Assembly (NCBI GenBank): GCA_903930535.1
Contig: CAIYYX010000180.1
Coordinates: 1 to 43,027, forward strand
Direction of reading: 5' to 3'
Origin: an uncultured Sterolibacterium sp.
GTDB lineage: Bacteria; Pseudomonadota; Gammaproteobacteria; Burkholderiales; Rhodocyclaceae
Length of the DNA stretch: 43,027 nt
Made by a program: the position numbers and the translations under genes. The notes under the pieces are model-generated. The model saw only the letters and a program-made list of their open reading frames with translations. It was not told the origin of the DNA and ran no database searches. How positions within the stretch are numbered: the stretch's first letter is position 1; the number at the start of each line of letters is the position of its first letter. Of this stretch, positions 24,732-33,918 are shown one piece after another.

Positions 24732-25822
24732 GATGCAGCAGTAGATAACAATTCTTTGCAGGCTGAGAGGACGCGCGCCACAGCCAGGGTCGTCAGGCAG
24801 TCGGCTACCTTGCCGCCGCCGCAGCCGTCCAGCCCACAGGGCCGGCAGGGGTGGGCTTCGCTCGCAAGGATGCGCTGGGCAACCTGCCAGGGGCCCCATT
24901 CCAGTTCGCCCGAGGGTCCGAACAGCGCCACCGTCGGCGTGCCCATGGCCGCGGCGATATGCATGGGCGCAGAATCCACGCCTACGAAGAGCCGCGCCTT
25001 GACGGTGAGCGCCGCCAGTTCCTTGAGCGAGAGCTGGCCTGCGAGATCCACAACAGGCGCCGCAGTCTTGTCGCGGATCGCGGCAATCAGCGAGCGCTCC
25101 TTGTCGTCCGCCGCCGCCGTCAGGGCTATGGTCTGGCCTTCCTGATGGAGAGCCGTGATCAATGCCGCGGTTTTTTCCGCCGGCCAGCACTTGAACTGCC
25201 AGCGCGAGGCCGGATGCAGATGGATGAAACCCTGCTCGCGCAAACCGTGATTCGCCATGAGAACGGCGACGCGATTCTCGGCATCGCTGCCGGGCACCAG
25301 CGTCAATGGTTTTTCGCCAGCCTCGGGATGAATGCCGATGCGGCGCAGCGCGTCGAGATTGCGCTCCACCATATGGCGCCGGGCGTGACCCGGCTGGGAG
25401 TAAAGATGGCTGAAGCTGCCGCGCCAGAACTTGCCGGAAAGCTTGGCCGCAACCGCCCAGCGCGGCCGCAGCAGGCGGGTCAGCCAGGCGCCGCGGCCAT
25501 GTTCGCTGAGATGGATGACGAGGTCGTAGTTTCTCGCTCGCAGTTGCGACAAAAGCCGCCACTCGGCGGTTGCCTGTTCAAGCGGCCCAAGCCTCTTCCA
25601 GTTGCGGTCAACGCCATGCACCTTGCTGATCGCAGGATGCAGGGTCAGCATGGCCGACGTATCCGAATAGACCAGGGCATCGATCTCGCATTGCGGCACG
25701 CGCGCCTTGAGCGTCGAGAATACCGGCGTCGTCAGCAGCACATCGCCGTGGTGGCGCAGCTTGATGACCAGGATGCGGCGGACTTCGGAGAGGGGAACAG
25801 GATCTTCAACCATCCCGCCCAT
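24728..25822 (-). CDS. waaQ: Lipopolysaccharide heptosyltransferase (WaaQ/RfaQ-like, GT9)
   Basis: A 364-residue GT9 enzyme. RRILVIKLRHHGDVLLTTPV is very close to the start of WaaQ, which adds the branching heptose III to heptose II. FIHLHPASRWQFKCW and LFVGVDSAPMHIAAAMGTP are the donor-site motifs. A Cys-rich end (HPCRPCGLDGCGGG) is common in WaaQ-like proteins. Start is uncertain: ATG codons at 25894, 25822 and 25813 are in frame, and homology begins after 25813. It is the first gene of the 15-gene minus-strand cluster. Confidence 0.85.
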   Translation of the reverse strand: MGGMVEDPVPLSEVRRILVIKLRHHGDVLLTTPVFSTLKARVPQCEIDALVYSDTSAMLTLHPAISKVHGVDRNWKRLGPLEQATAEWRLLSQLRARNYDLVIHLSEHGRGAWLTRLLRPRWAVAAKLSGKFWRGSFSHLYSQPGHARRHMVERNLDALRRIGIHPEAGEKPLTLVPGSDAENRVAVLMANHGLREQGFIHLHPASRWQFKCWPAEKTAALITALHQEGQTIALTAAADDKERSLIAAIRDKTAAPVVDLAGQLSLKELAALTVKARLFVGVDSAPMHIAAAMGTPTVALFGPSGELEWGPWQVAQRILASEAHPCRPCGLDGCGGGKVADCLTTLAVARVLSACKELLSTAAS

Positions 25823-25929
25823 TGTATCCAAGAATGGCGGATTGCCCGGGGTGGAGGAAAAGTCTAAACTTTCATGGGGCAAAGACAATGTCATATCCCC
25901 ACTTTTCGTTTGTTAAGCTGGAGTCCGCC

Positions 25930-26739
25930 ATGCCGCAAATCTTCGAATTCGATGCATACTCTCCCAAGGAAATCTCCGCGCGCGTCGAGACCTTAGGCGT
26001 GGCCAAGGCGCGGCTGCCGCTGCTGCCCATGCTGATGCTGAGCATCTTGGCGGGAGCCTATATCGGCCTGGGTGCGCTCTACTTCGTGCTTGTCAGGTCA
26101 GACCCTTCTCTGGGCTTTGCCGCCAGGCAGGTGCTGGGCGGCGTGGTCTTTTCCCTGGGGCTGATCACCGTGGTCGTCGCCGGCGCTGAGCTATTCACCG
26201 GGAATAATCTTTTGGCGATGGCCTGGGCGGACGGGAAGATCTCGACGCAAGAGCTGCTGCGCAACTGGGCGATTGTTTGCTGCGGCAACTTCGTCGGCGC
26301 AGCCGGATTGGCGCTACTGGTTTTCCTCTCCCGTCATCCGGAGACAAACGGCATCGCCCAGGAGTACATCAGGATAGCCGCAGCCAAGGTCGCCATGCCA
26401 TTCTGGACGGCCTTCTTCAAGGGCGTGCTGTGCAACGTCCTGGTCTGCATGGCGGTATGGATGGCGCTGGCCGGAAGAAGCGTGATCGACAAGGCCGTGG
26501 TCATCGTCTTCCCCATATCCGCCTTCGTCGCGGCAGGCTTCGAACACAGCGTCGCCAATATGTACTTCATTCCTCTGGCCATGCTGCTGCAGACTTTCGA
26601 CCACATCGGGACGGCCACCATCACCTGGCTGGGTTTCTTCAGCAACATCGTGCCGGTGATACTGGGCAACATCATAGGCGGCAGCGTACTGGTGGGTCTC
26701 GTGTATCACGTCATCTATCGGCGCAAACCAGGAGATTAA
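25930..26739 (+). CDS. Formate/nitrite transporter (FNT) family channel
   Basis: A 269-residue pentameric FNT channel with six membrane helices. [14 protein letters not shown] (first half-helix loop), [12 protein letters not shown] and the pore His206 in [15 protein letters not shown] match FocA/NirC. It carries formate, nitrite or a similar small monovalent anion across the inner membrane. Sequence alone does not separate FocA from NirC; the CNVLVC form is slightly more FocA-like. ATG at 25930 follows a GGAG. Its stop overlaps the convergent cobQ stop by four bases, and no formate or nitrite enzyme is nearby. Confidence 0.9.
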   Translation: MPQIFEFDAYSPKEISARVETLGVAKARLPLLPMLMLSILAGAYIGLGALYFVLVRSDPSLGFAARQVLGGVVFSLGLITVVVAGAELFTGNNLLAMAWADGKISTQELLRNWAIVCCGNFVGAAGLALLVFLSRHPETNGIAQEYIRIAAAKVAMPFWTAFFKGVLCNVLVCMAVWMALAGRSVIDKAVVIVFPISAFVAAGFEHSVANMYFIPLAMLLQTFDHIGTATITWLGFFSNIVPVILGNIIGGSVLVGLVYHVIYRRKPGD

Positions 26740-28208
26740 GACAGGGCAGGCAGCCACTTCCCCAGTCGCCGCCAGTCGAGATGCTGCTCCAGCATGTCGG
26801 CGAGGCGGTCGATGTCTGCTTCGCGCCGCGCCGCCACGTCGAAATACCCGAACGACGTTGCAGCGGCCGGGCTGGCCCAGGCGAGCAGGGACGACAAGGC
26901 GGCAGGCTCATCGAACAGGCCATGAACATAGCTCGCGAGTATGCGGCCGTCTTCAGAAACTGCGCCATCTGCCCTGCCATCGAGATGCGCGGAGGGTCTC
27001 GCCAGCGCCGGCCCGTGCGATACCCCCATGTGGATCTCGTAACCCCTGAGCTCGGCGCCGCCGGGCAGCGCAAGCCTGCCGCTGACATTTTTCAGTTGCT
27101 TTTCTGGGCCAAGCGTCGTCTCAAGATCGAGCAGGCCCAGTCCCTGAGCGCTGCCCGGCGCGCCTTCCAGACCGAGCGGGTCGTGCAGAGCGCGGCCCAG
27201 CATCTGCAATCCGCCGCAGATGCCTATCAGCTTGCCGCCGTAGCGCAGGTGGCTTTGGATCGCATGCTCCCAGCCGTTGGCTATGAGCCAGGCGAGGTCG
27301 GCCTGCACCGCCTTGCTGCCGGGCAGGATGATCAGGTCGGCCGGAGGAATTGTCTGCCCCGGGCCGATGAAGCGGAAGGCGAGTTCAGGATGCAGGCGTA
27401 GCGGATCGCAATCGGTGGCATTGGCTATGCGCGGCAGCGCCGGTGCGATGATGGAGAGCCTGGAATCCGAATCGCCGCTGGCGGATCGAGGCAGGGCGTC
27501 CTCGGCATCGAGATGCAGACCCATGAGATAGGGTAATACGCCCAGAACGGGCTTGCCGGTGCGTTCTTCCAGCCAGTCCAGCCCGGATTGCAACAGGCTC
27601 ATGTCGCCGCGGAAGCGGTTGATGACGAAGCCGACGATGCGCGCTTGCTCGCTCTCCGAGAGCAGCGTCAGCGTGCCGACCAGGTGGGCGAAGACGCCGC
27701 CGCGGTCGATGTCGGCGATCAGAATCACCGGGCAGTCCGCCAGTTCGGCGAAGCCCATGTTGGCGATGTCGCGGTCGCGCAGGTTGATCTCGGCCGGGCT
27801 GCCCGCACCCTCGACCATCACCGCCTCGTATTGCGCAGTCAGGCGCGCGAAGGATTCCATCACCGCTGCCATCGCGCGTGGTTTGTAGTCGTGATAGGCG
27901 CGGGCATCCATGTCCAGGCGCACCTTGCCGTGGATGATGATCTGGGCGCCGGTGTCGGAGGAAGGCTTGAGCAGCACCGGGTTGAAGTCTGTGTGCGGCG
28001 GAATGCGCGCGGCCATTGCCTGCAGCGCCTGAGCGCGGCCGATCTCGCCGCCATTGGCCGTCACCGCGCTGTTCAAGGCCATGTTCTGCGGCTTGAAGGG
28101 CGCGACACGCACGCCGCGTCGCGCCAGCACGCGGCACAGGCCTGCCACCAGCGTTGTTTTGCCGGCGTCTGAAGTCGTGCCTTGCACCATCAGGGTGTCG
28201 TTGCGCAT
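26736..28208 (-). CDS. cobQ: Adenosylcobyric acid synthase
   Basis: A 490-residue CobQ/CbiP that amidates four carboxylates of adenosylcobyrinic acid a,c-diamide with glutamine and ATP. The N-terminal P-loop domain starts [20 protein letters not shown] with [14 protein letters not shown], and the C-terminal class I-like glutaminase has [14 protein letters not shown] (nucleophile Cys) and YEIHMG with a terminal VHGLFD. ATG at 28208 is chosen because the 370 upstream codons are antisense to btuF. It is divergent from btuF by 51 bases. No other de novo cobalamin gene is in the window. Confidence 0.94.
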   Translation of the reverse strand: MRNDTLMVQGTTSDAGKTTLVAGLCRVLARRGVRVAPFKPQNMALNSAVTANGGEIGRAQALQAMAARIPPHTDFNPVLLKPSSDTGAQIIIHGKVRLDMDARAYHDYKPRAMAAVMESFARLTAQYEAVMVEGAGSPAEINLRDRDIANMGFAELADCPVILIADIDRGGVFAHLVGTLTLLSESEQARIVGFVINRFRGDMSLLQSGLDWLEERTGKPVLGVLPYLMGLHLDAEDALPRSASGDSDSRLSIIAPALPRIANATDCDPLRLHPELAFRFIGPGQTIPPADLIILPGSKAVQADLAWLIANGWEHAIQSHLRYGGKLIGICGGLQMLGRALHDPLGLEGAPGSAQGLGLLDLETTLGPEKQLKNVSGRLALPGGAELRGYEIHMGVSHGPALARPSAHLDGRADGAVSEDGRILASYVHGLFDEPAALSSLLAWASPAAATSFGYFDVAARREADIDRLADMLEQHLDWRRLGKWLPALS

Positions 28209-28259
28209 AGTAAAATTCGTGTTTCCATTCAGTCGCAGTTTACGCTGCGCCGCTAACCC

Positions 28260-29135
28260 ATGCCCCATTGTTTCATCTGGCTGATCGCGCTCGTTTCCCT
28301 GGCGTCGCACGCTGAGATTGTCGTGGAGGACGATGTCGGCCGGACAGTTCGCCTTGCCGCACCGGCGCGGCGCATCGTCAGCCTGGCGCCCCATATCACC
28401 GAGAATCTCTACGCCGCCGGCGCCGGCGGCTTCATCGTCGGCGTCAGCGACTACAGCAATTACCCCGAAGCTGCAAAACAGTTGCCGCGCGTAGGCAGTT
28501 CTGCCGGTCTCGACCTGGAGGCCATCGTGGCCTTGAAACCCGATCTGGTGATCGCCTGGGAGAGCGGCAACCCGGCCATGCATCTGGCCAAGCTCAAGGC
28601 GATGGGTCTGCAGCTTTTTTTTACCCAGCCGAAGAAGATCGACGATATCGCGGCAGGCATAGAGCGCTTCGGCGAACTGGCCGGCACGGGCGCCGTTGCC
28701 AGGGATGCGGCGCGCGCCTTCCGTGCCCGCGAGGCCGGACTCTCCAGCAGATATGCCAAGCGACCCAGGGTGCGCACCTTTTACCAGATCTGGAACAAGC
28801 CTCTCTTGACCGTCAATGGCGAGCAGATTATCAGCGACGTGATGCGTTTGTGCGGCGCCGAAAACGTCTTTGCTGGCCTCACCCAACTGGCACCGACGGT
28901 TTCCGTGGAAGCCGTGCTCGCCGCCAATCCGGAGGCCATCGTCGCCAGCGGCATGGATGAGGTCAGGCCTGAGTGGCTGGACATGTGGAAGCGCTGGACG
29001 GACCTGACGGCGACCGCTCGCGGCAACCTGTTCTTCGTTCCCCCCGACTTCATCAACCGCCACACTCCCCGTCTCTTGGATGGCGCCCAACTGTTCTGCG
29101 ATCACATGGAGCTTGCGCGGACTAAACGGAACTGA
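28260..29135 (+). CDS. btuF: Periplasmic cobalamin-binding protein (BtuF-like)
   Basis: A 291-residue class III solute-binding protein. A Sec signal ([15 protein letters not shown], cleavage near residue 18) precedes [12 protein letters not shown] and [39 protein letters not shown] and [19 protein letters not shown] are typical of BtuF. It delivers cobalamin to BtuCD. It is transcribed opposite to btuCD and converges on btuD with a 19-base gap, an uncommon arrangement. Confidence 0.87.
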   Translation: MPHCFIWLIALVSLASHAEIVVEDDVGRTVRLAAPARRIVSLAPHITENLYAAGAGGFIVGVSDYSNYPEAAKQLPRVGSSAGLDLEAIVALKPDLVIAWESGNPAMHLAKLKAMGLQLFFTQPKKIDDIAAGIERFGELAGTGAVARDAARAFRAREAGLSSRYAKRPRVRTFYQIWNKPLLTVNGEQIISDVMRLCGAENVFAGLTQLAPTVSVEAVLAANPEAIVASGMDEVRPEWLDMWKRWTDLTATARGNLFFVPPDFINRHTPRLLDGAQLFCDHMELARTKRN

Positions 29136-29154
29136 GCGCAAGTGACCACACTCA

Positions 29155-29928
29155 TCAGGCGGCGATGAAATAGCGGGAATTGCCGTCTTGCAGTTCGCGA
29201 ATCCGCTGACCATAGAGCTCGGAGAGATTCTTTGCGCTGAGCACTTCTTCGCTGGGGCCCTCCAGCCAGCGGCCGTCGCCGAACAGCAGCAAGGCGCGCC
29301 GGCAATAGCGCAGGGCAAGATTCATGTCGTGCATGACGATGACGAATGCGGCATGACAATCTGCGGTGTAGCGTTTCGCCAGTTCGAGCATGGCAATCTG
29401 GTGGGCGAGGTCGAGATGGGCGAGCGGTTCATCCAGGAGATAGAGCAGGGGCATTTGCGTCAGCAGCGTGGCGATGCCCAACCGCTGTCGCTCTCCGCCG
29501 GAGAGGGTGTGCACCTCGCGGCTCTCCAGGTTTTGGAGGCCGACCGCTGCAAGCGCTTCAATGGCGATGCGCTCGTCGGCTGCACCTTCCCAGGCCCAGC
29601 GGCCCAGGTGAGGATGGCGGCCGATCAGTGCAGTCTCCAGCACGCTGGCGGGAAAGGCGTCCATTTGCGCCTGCGCCAGCAGTCCGCGCAAACGTGCCGC
29701 CTGGCGTGGGCCATGCGCTGCATACGGTTTGTCGCACAGCTCAACTTCCCCCCCCGAAGGCGGACGCAGGCCGGCCAGTGTGTGCAGCAAGGTGGTCTTG
29801 CCGCTGCCGTTGCAGCCGAGTATGGCCAGGGTGTCGCCGCCCTTGACCTCGATGTCCAGGCCATGCACCAGCGTCCTGCCGGCGATGGCGACATCCAGCG
29901 CGCGAGTCGCGAGCAGCGGGGCCGTCAT
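29155..29928 (-). CDS. btuD: Cobalamin ABC transporter ATP-binding protein (BtuD-like)
   Basis: A 257-residue ATPase of the FecE/BtuD group. Walker [10 protein letters not shown], signature [15 protein letters not shown], Walker [14 protein letters not shown] and the H-loop [13 protein letters not shown] are all intact. It energises import with BtuC. ATG at 29928 is separated from btuC by 127 bases filled by a dispersed repeat. Specificity for cobalamin rests on the riboswitch-linked btuB upstream. Confidence 0.9.
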   Translation of the reverse strand: MTAPLLATRALDVAIAGRTLVHGLDIEVKGGDTLAILGCNGSGKTTLLHTLAGLRPPSGGEVELCDKPYAAHGPRQAARLRGLLAQAQMDAFPASVLETALIGRHPHLGRWAWEGAADERIAIEALAAVGLQNLESREVHTLSGGERQRLGIATLLTQMPLLYLLDEPLAHLDLAHQIAMLELAKRYTADCHAAFVIVMHDMNLALRYCRRALLLFGDGRWLEGPSEEVLSAKNLSELYGQRIRELQDGNSRYFIAA

Positions 29929-29940
29929 ATGCCGCCCTCG

Positions 29941-30046
29941 CCGCCGGGCCGCGCCCCGCAGGAAGTCCTCTTGGGGGACCCCAAGGCGAGGGCAGTCAAC
30001 TCTCTGCGAGCCGTAGTCACCCTCTTCCTAGGGAAGAGGGATGGGA
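29941..30046. repeat. Dispersed repeat, third copy (between btuC and btuD)
   Basis: This 106-base stretch matches the two 99-bp units in rsfS: the same CCGCCGGGCCGC start, CCCCAAGGCG core, CTGCGAG centre and TTCCTAGGGAAGAGGG hairpin. It has about 22 extra bases after the leading segment. It fills nearly the whole btuC-btuD gap. Confidence 0.8.
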
Positions 30047-30055
30047 TGATGGCCT

Positions 30056-31048
30056 TCATTTTGGTTGGCGAGACAGGAGGTAGAGGAAGGCCGGCACGCC
30101 GAGAAGCGCTGTCAGCACGCCGACCGGAAGTTGCTGGGGAGCAACGATGGTGCGCGCCAGGGTGTCGGCAACCACCAGGAGCGTGCCGCCGGCCAGAACC
30201 GAGGCGGGCAGAAGGAGGCGCTGGTCGTTGCCGGCGGTGGTTCTCATGGCGAGGCGAACCAGGTGCGGCACGATCAGGCCGACGAAGCCGATGCTGCCGG
30301 CGATATTCACCGCTACCGCGGTGAATATCGAGGCCAGCACATAAATCATGAGGCGCAGCCGCGCCACAGGAACGCCCAGCGCCAGCGCTGACAGTTCGCC
30401 GCGAGCGAGGAGGCCAAGGTCGCGGGAGAAAGGCAGGATGATGATCATACCCAACGCCAGCATCAGGAGAGCCGGCGCCGGCGAGTCGGCCTGGGAAAGG
30501 TCGCCCATCAGCCAGAACAGCATGCCGCGCAACTGATGCTCCGGCGTGACGGAGAGCATCAGCGCCACCAGGGCGCCCGCACCCGAAGCGACGATGACGC
30601 CGGTGAGCAAGAGACGCGTCTGCGTCCAACTGCCGTCGCCGTGTGCCAGGCCGAACACCAGAAGCATGGCTACGAGCGCACCGGCGAATGCGCCCATATG
30701 CAGGACGAGAAGCGGCAGGCCGAACAGCATGGCGGCTAACGCGCCCACCGAGGCACCGCCGGAGACACCGAGCACATAGGGGTCGGCCAGTGGGTTCTTC
30801 AGCAGCACCTGCATCAAGGCGCCAGACAAGGCCAGCAGGCCGCCGCAGGCCAGGCCCGCCAGAGTCCGCGGCAGGCGGAGTGTCCGCACGACCTCGCCTG
30901 CGAGACCTGCATCGTCGCCGCAGAGGATGTGCCACAGATCCGTGAAGGCGATCGGCAGACTGCCGATCGCCAATGAGAAAGCCACGCTCGTCAAAGCCGC
31001 CAGCGCCAGCAGGAAAAGAATTACATAGGCGCGGCGGCGGTTCGGCAT
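30056..31048 (-). CDS. btuC: Cobalamin ABC transporter permease (BtuC-like)
   Basis: A 330-residue FecCD-type permease with about ten membrane helices. RLPRTLAGLACGGLLALSGA and LLKNPLADPYVLGVSGGASVG are the conserved coupling-side motifs, and SIGFVGLIVPHLVRL near the C-terminus is diagnostic. The start at 31048 matches E. coli BtuC in length (326); 37 upstream codons in frame belong to btuB's end. It follows btuB by 13 bases. Confidence 0.92.
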   Translation of the reverse strand: MPNRRRAYVILFLLALAALTSVAFSLAIGSLPIAFTDLWHILCGDDAGLAGEVVRTLRLPRTLAGLACGGLLALSGALMQVLLKNPLADPYVLGVSGGASVGALAAMLFGLPLLVLHMGAFAGALVAMLLVFGLAHGDGSWTQTRLLLTGVIVASGAGALVALMLSVTPEHQLRGMLFWLMGDLSQADSPAPALLMLALGMIIILPFSRDLGLLARGELSALALGVPVARLRLMIYVLASIFTAVAVNIAGSIGFVGLIVPHLVRLAMRTTAGNDQRLLLPASVLAGGTLLVVADTLARTIVAPQQLPVGVLTALLGVPAFLYLLSRQPK

Positions 31049-31061
31049 GGGGCAGTTTCGC

Positions 31062-32900
31062 TTATTTGGGTGAATAGCGCAGGCCGACAAACAGGTTTGC
31101 GCCGGGAGTCGCGAAGCCCGAGGCAGTTTCATACTTCTTGTTGCCAAGGTTGTTGGCACGCGCTTCGACCGTCAGGTCGCGGTTCACAGCATAGCGGGCA
31201 AAGGCATTCACCAGTCCATAGCCGCCCATATGGTTGGTCTCGGTGGTGCTGTCGTAGCGATCACCGACGCCCTGCCATTCTGTGCCCAGGCTCCACTGTC
31301 CGATGGGGCGGCTGAGCCGCAGGCTGGCCTGCTGATTGGCGCGACGCGGCAGGCGTTGATTGGTATCTGCATTGCGCGCACTGAGCAAGTCCACGCTGCC
31401 GTCGAAGTCGAAGCCGACAACCTTGCCCGCATAGCTCAATGTCGCGCCCTGGAGTTTTGCGCGCCCCACGTTCACGGGCAGACAGTTAAAGGAGGAATCG
31501 CAGACGGTGACGATGAGATCAGACACCCTGTTGTCGAAGAGGGTCACGCCGGCACGCCGGCTCCCCTGCTCCCATACCAGGCCAGCCTCCCGGTTACGGG
31601 CATTTTCCGGTTTGAGATTGGCATTGCCGAAGCCAGGGTAATAGAGCTCATTGAAGTTGGGCGCGCGAAAGGCGCTTGCCGCCGACACCTGGGCGCGCAG
31701 CGCCGCGTTGATCTGGTAGCCATAGCCTGCGTAAGCGGTGGTCTTGCCGCCATACTGCGAGTTCTCGTCGCGGCGCAGATTGGCCTGCAGACGCTGGTCT
31801 CCGAGGCGTCCACTCCATCCGACCAGTGCCGAATTGATCGTGCGGTCCTTGTCGAAACCTCCCTGCACCATTGCCTTCTGGGTCAAGGATTCCAGCGCAA
31901 CGAGCAGAGTGCCCAAGGGAACGCGGACATCGTTCTGCCAGGCAAGTTGGTCCTGCGTGGTCTTGATGCGGGCGCCCATGGGCGAGTAGGTGGCATAGCT
32001 CGTCGAATCGTCGATCGACCGGCCCACCCTGACCGTGCTGGTCCAGATGTCGGCAAGTTGGTTTTTACTGTAGAGGTTCAATGCGGCCTGAGCCAGGTCT
32101 GCGCGGGTATCGAAATTCGGACCGCTCTCGAACCAGTTTCGCCCCGCTGTCTGGAACAGGGTGGCGCCGACCTCGTGGCCTGCTGCCGGACGGAAGGCCA
32201 GACTGCCCGAGACGCTGGTATTCCTGAAGCCATCCGCGGCGCGGCTGGGGTCGAAACTGAAGGGCTGCTTTGCCTTGTCGGAGATCGCCTTGATGCCGTC
32301 GGTGCTGTCATTGGCGCCGCGCAGGCTGTAGGACCAAACGTCGCTGCCGCCGGAGATGCCGGCGGACAGGCTGCGGCTGTTATAGCTGCCGGCGCCGACG
32401 AAACCATCGAGTTTGGGCGCACCTTCGCCGCGCTTGGTGAATATTTGGATCACCCCGCCTATGGCATCGGCGCCATAGAGCGCCGAGCCGGGCCCGCGCA
32501 GGATTTCGATGCGCTCGACCTGGGCCAGGGGGATCTGCTCCAGCGCGGGTATGCCGACAGTCGCCGAGCCGATGCGCACGCCGTCGATCAGAACCAGGGT
32601 CTGGTTGGAGTTTGCGCCGCGGATAAAAAGGCTGGCTGCCTTGCCGGCGCCGCCGTTGCTGCTGGACTGGATGCCGGGTTGCCGCGCCAACAGTTCGGCG
32701 AGCGTGAATTGGCCTGCCTGTTCGATGTCTTCCCGACCGAGGATGCTGACGTCGGCGAGAAGTTCGGAGGCACGCTGATGCTGACGTGTCGCGGTCACGA
32801 CCACGGTGGCCAATTCGTCGGCGGCAAGGGCTGTGAGTGAGGTACAAAGAGCGAGTGAGAGCACTGCGATGCGCGCAGCGATGCGGCTGGGTGAGGACAT
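31062..32900 (-). CDS. btuB: TonB-dependent outer-membrane cobalamin receptor
   Basis: A 612-residue receptor. The signal peptide is about residues 1-26 (IAVLSLALCTSLTALA). A TonB box ATVVVTA follows, then a plug domain (IEQAGQFTLAELLARQPGIQ, EILRGPGSALYGADAIGG) and a 22-strand barrel that ends GANLFVGLRYSPK. The size equals E. coli BtuB (614). Start 32900 has GGAG eight bases upstream. An ATG at 32912 is in frame but less well placed. A cobalamin riboswitch lies in its leader, which fixes the substrate class. Confidence 0.95.
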   Translation of the reverse strand: MSSPSRIAARIAVLSLALCTSLTALAADELATVVVTATRQHQRASELLADVSILGREDIEQAGQFTLAELLARQPGIQSSSNGGAGKAASLFIRGANSNQTLVLIDGVRIGSATVGIPALEQIPLAQVERIEILRGPGSALYGADAIGGVIQIFTKRGEGAPKLDGFVGAGSYNSRSLSAGISGGSDVWSYSLRGANDSTDGIKAISDKAKQPFSFDPSRAADGFRNTSVSGSLAFRPAAGHEVGATLFQTAGRNWFESGPNFDTRADLAQAALNLYSKNQLADIWTSTVRVGRSIDDSTSYATYSPMGARIKTTQDQLAWQNDVRVPLGTLLVALESLTQKAMVQGGFDKDRTINSALVGWSGRLGDQRLQANLRRDENSQYGGKTTAYAGYGYQINAALRAQVSAASAFRAPNFNELYYPGFGNANLKPENARNREAGLVWEQGSRRAGVTLFDNRVSDLIVTVCDSSFNCLPVNVGRAKLQGATLSYAGKVVGFDFDGSVDLLSARNADTNQRLPRRANQQASLRLSRPIGQWSLGTEWQGVGDRYDSTTETNHMGGYGLVNAFARYAVNRDLTVEARANNLGNKKYETASGFATPGANLFVGLRYSPK

Positions 32901-32914
32901 GAGAATCTCCATTG

Positions 32915-32938
32915 CCGGCCTGCGTCCCCGCGGGCCGG
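32915..32938 (-). promoter_or_regulatory. Hairpin just before the btuB ribosome-binding site (probable expression platform)
   Basis: In the RNA, CCGGCC (32938-32933) can pair with GGCCGG (32920-32915), with three more inner pairs. It ends four bases before the GGAG site. The CCGGCC arm can instead pair with GGCCGGTG at 32996-32989, so the two stems exclude one another, as expected for a riboswitch output. Confidence 0.55.
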
Positions 32939-33025
32939 TGGTTGCATTTGGAATGCACAGGGAGATGAAGAGGCGAGATGTGAAAACACACCGGCCATCG
33001 CTTCCCCGCGACGCTTCCGCTCGTC

Positions 33026-33223
33026 GATGTCCGTGGCCGGTCTCCGGGCTCGGAAGATTTAATCCATCACCTTCCCGAGACATTCTCTCAGTGGCATATC
33101 GATGGACTCGCACTTCCTTACCGTTGCGGGGGCAGCACTGGCTTTGCGTCGCGATTCGACGCGCACCTGTTTCCCGTTTCACCCGACGGCCATTGCTCAG
33201 GCCGTTCAGGCACCGCGGACATC
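33026..33223 (-). promoter_or_regulatory. Cobalamin riboswitch aptamer
   Basis: In RNA order the leader holds GGGTGAAACGGGAAAC, GCCAGTGCTGCCCCCGCAAC, GTAAGG, GAGTCC, GCCACTG, GGGAAGGTGATGG and AGCCCGGAGACCGGCC, the conserved blocks of the cobalamin aptamer including the B12 box. P1 is a perfect eight-pair stem between GATGTCCG (33223-33216) and CGGACATC (33033-33026). The family usually represses btuB when cobalamin is bound. It lies about 125 bases upstream of the btuB start. Confidence 0.96.
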
Positions 33224-33225
33224 TG

Positions 33226-33246
33226 CGCCGCAAGTAGCTTGCGGCG
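33226..33246 (-). promoter_or_regulatory. Perfect 9-bp inverted repeat at the 5' end of the riboswitch leader
   Basis: CGCCGCAAG and its exact complement CTTGCGGCG are separated by three bases. The element ends two bases before P1. On the minus strand TAAAAT (33260-33255) is a plausible -10 box, which would start transcription near 33248, at the foot of this hairpin. No good -35 is seen. Confidence 0.6.
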
Positions 33247-33351
33247 ACGAAATCATTTTAACCGAGAATGGCAATTGCCGGCAGGGCGTTCCAATTCACC
33301 TTCAAAATAGGACGTTATTACTTGACCGGAAACCCTTTTTCAAACAGACTT

Positions 33352-33555
33352 ATGGCTATGAAAGGCGACCTGACCGCGCTCGAGCAAAAAATCGAGCAGT
33401 TCCTCGCGTACTGCCAAAGCCTGCGCGCGGAGAACCAGGCTTTGCGCAGTCGCGTGTCCGGACTCGAGGGTGAGCGCCAGTTGCTGACCGACAAGATTGA
33501 GACGACGCGCACTCGCCTCGAGGCGCTGATGGCCAAGCTGCCGGAAGAAGAATGA
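33352..33555 (+). CDS. ZapB-like small coiled-coil protein (TIGR02449 type)
   Basis: A 67-residue protein that is almost one coiled coil: heptads run through LEQKIEQFLAYCQSL, ENQALRSRVSGLEGERQLL and TRTRLEALMAKLP. Such a gene commonly precedes zapA in beta- and gammaproteobacteria and is related to ZapB/DUF904. Starts at 33352 or 33358 are both possible; codons before that lack homology. The stop overlaps the zapA start (ATGA), so the products are probably made together and may act at the Z-ring. Confidence 0.8.
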   Translation: MAMKGDLTALEQKIEQFLAYCQSLRAENQALRSRVSGLEGERQLLTDKIETTRTRLEALMAKLPEEE

Positions 33556-33893
33556 GCGCCAAACCCACCCTCCCCACGCTAGACATCACCCTCTTGGGAC
33601 GGGAATATCGTGTCGCCTGTCCTCCAGAGGAGCGCGAAGGCTTGCTTGCGGCGGCGGCCTATGTCGATGCCAGAATGACCGACATCGCGGCCAAGACAAA
33701 GAGCGGCGGCGAGCGCCTGGCAGTGATGACTGCGCTCAATATCGCCCACGAACTCCTGACCCCGAAGCCTGTGCCCGAAGACCTTCCAACGCCTGCGCCC
33801 GAGAGCTTTGACACGCAGGAATTTGCGCGTAGAATAAATTCCATTAAGGCGCGCCTGGATGCTGCCATGGCAGAGCAGGACAAGCTGTTCTAG
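33552..33893 (+). CDS. zapA: Cell division protein ZapA
   Basis: A 113-residue ZapA that binds FtsZ and bundles protofilaments. LDITLLGREYRVACPPEERE is the N-terminal FtsZ-binding fold, GLLAAAAYVDARM follows, and ERLAVMTALNIAHELL starts the long helix. Length is near E. coli ZapA (109). As in many proteobacteria it is followed by 6S RNA. Confidence 0.92.
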   Translation: MSAKPTLPTLDITLLGREYRVACPPEEREGLLAAAAYVDARMTDIAAKTKSGGERLAVMTALNIAHELLTPKPVPEDLPTPAPESFDTQEFARRINSIKARLDAAMAEQDKLF

Positions 33894-33918
33894 CTAGGCT
33901 GACATTCTCCGCGCCAGG

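Noticed and set aside
26277..27401. A 374-codon frame across the FNT and cobQ junction
   Set aside because: It overlaps two certain genes in other frames and its composition is a typical shadow.
28209..29318. A 370-codon N-terminal extension of cobQ
   Set aside because: It is antisense to btuF, and CobQ homology starts exactly at 28208.
31230..32840. A 536-codon open frame antisense to btuB
   Set aside because: It mirrors btuB, has no family pattern or ribosome-binding site, and such frames are common opposite high-GC genes.
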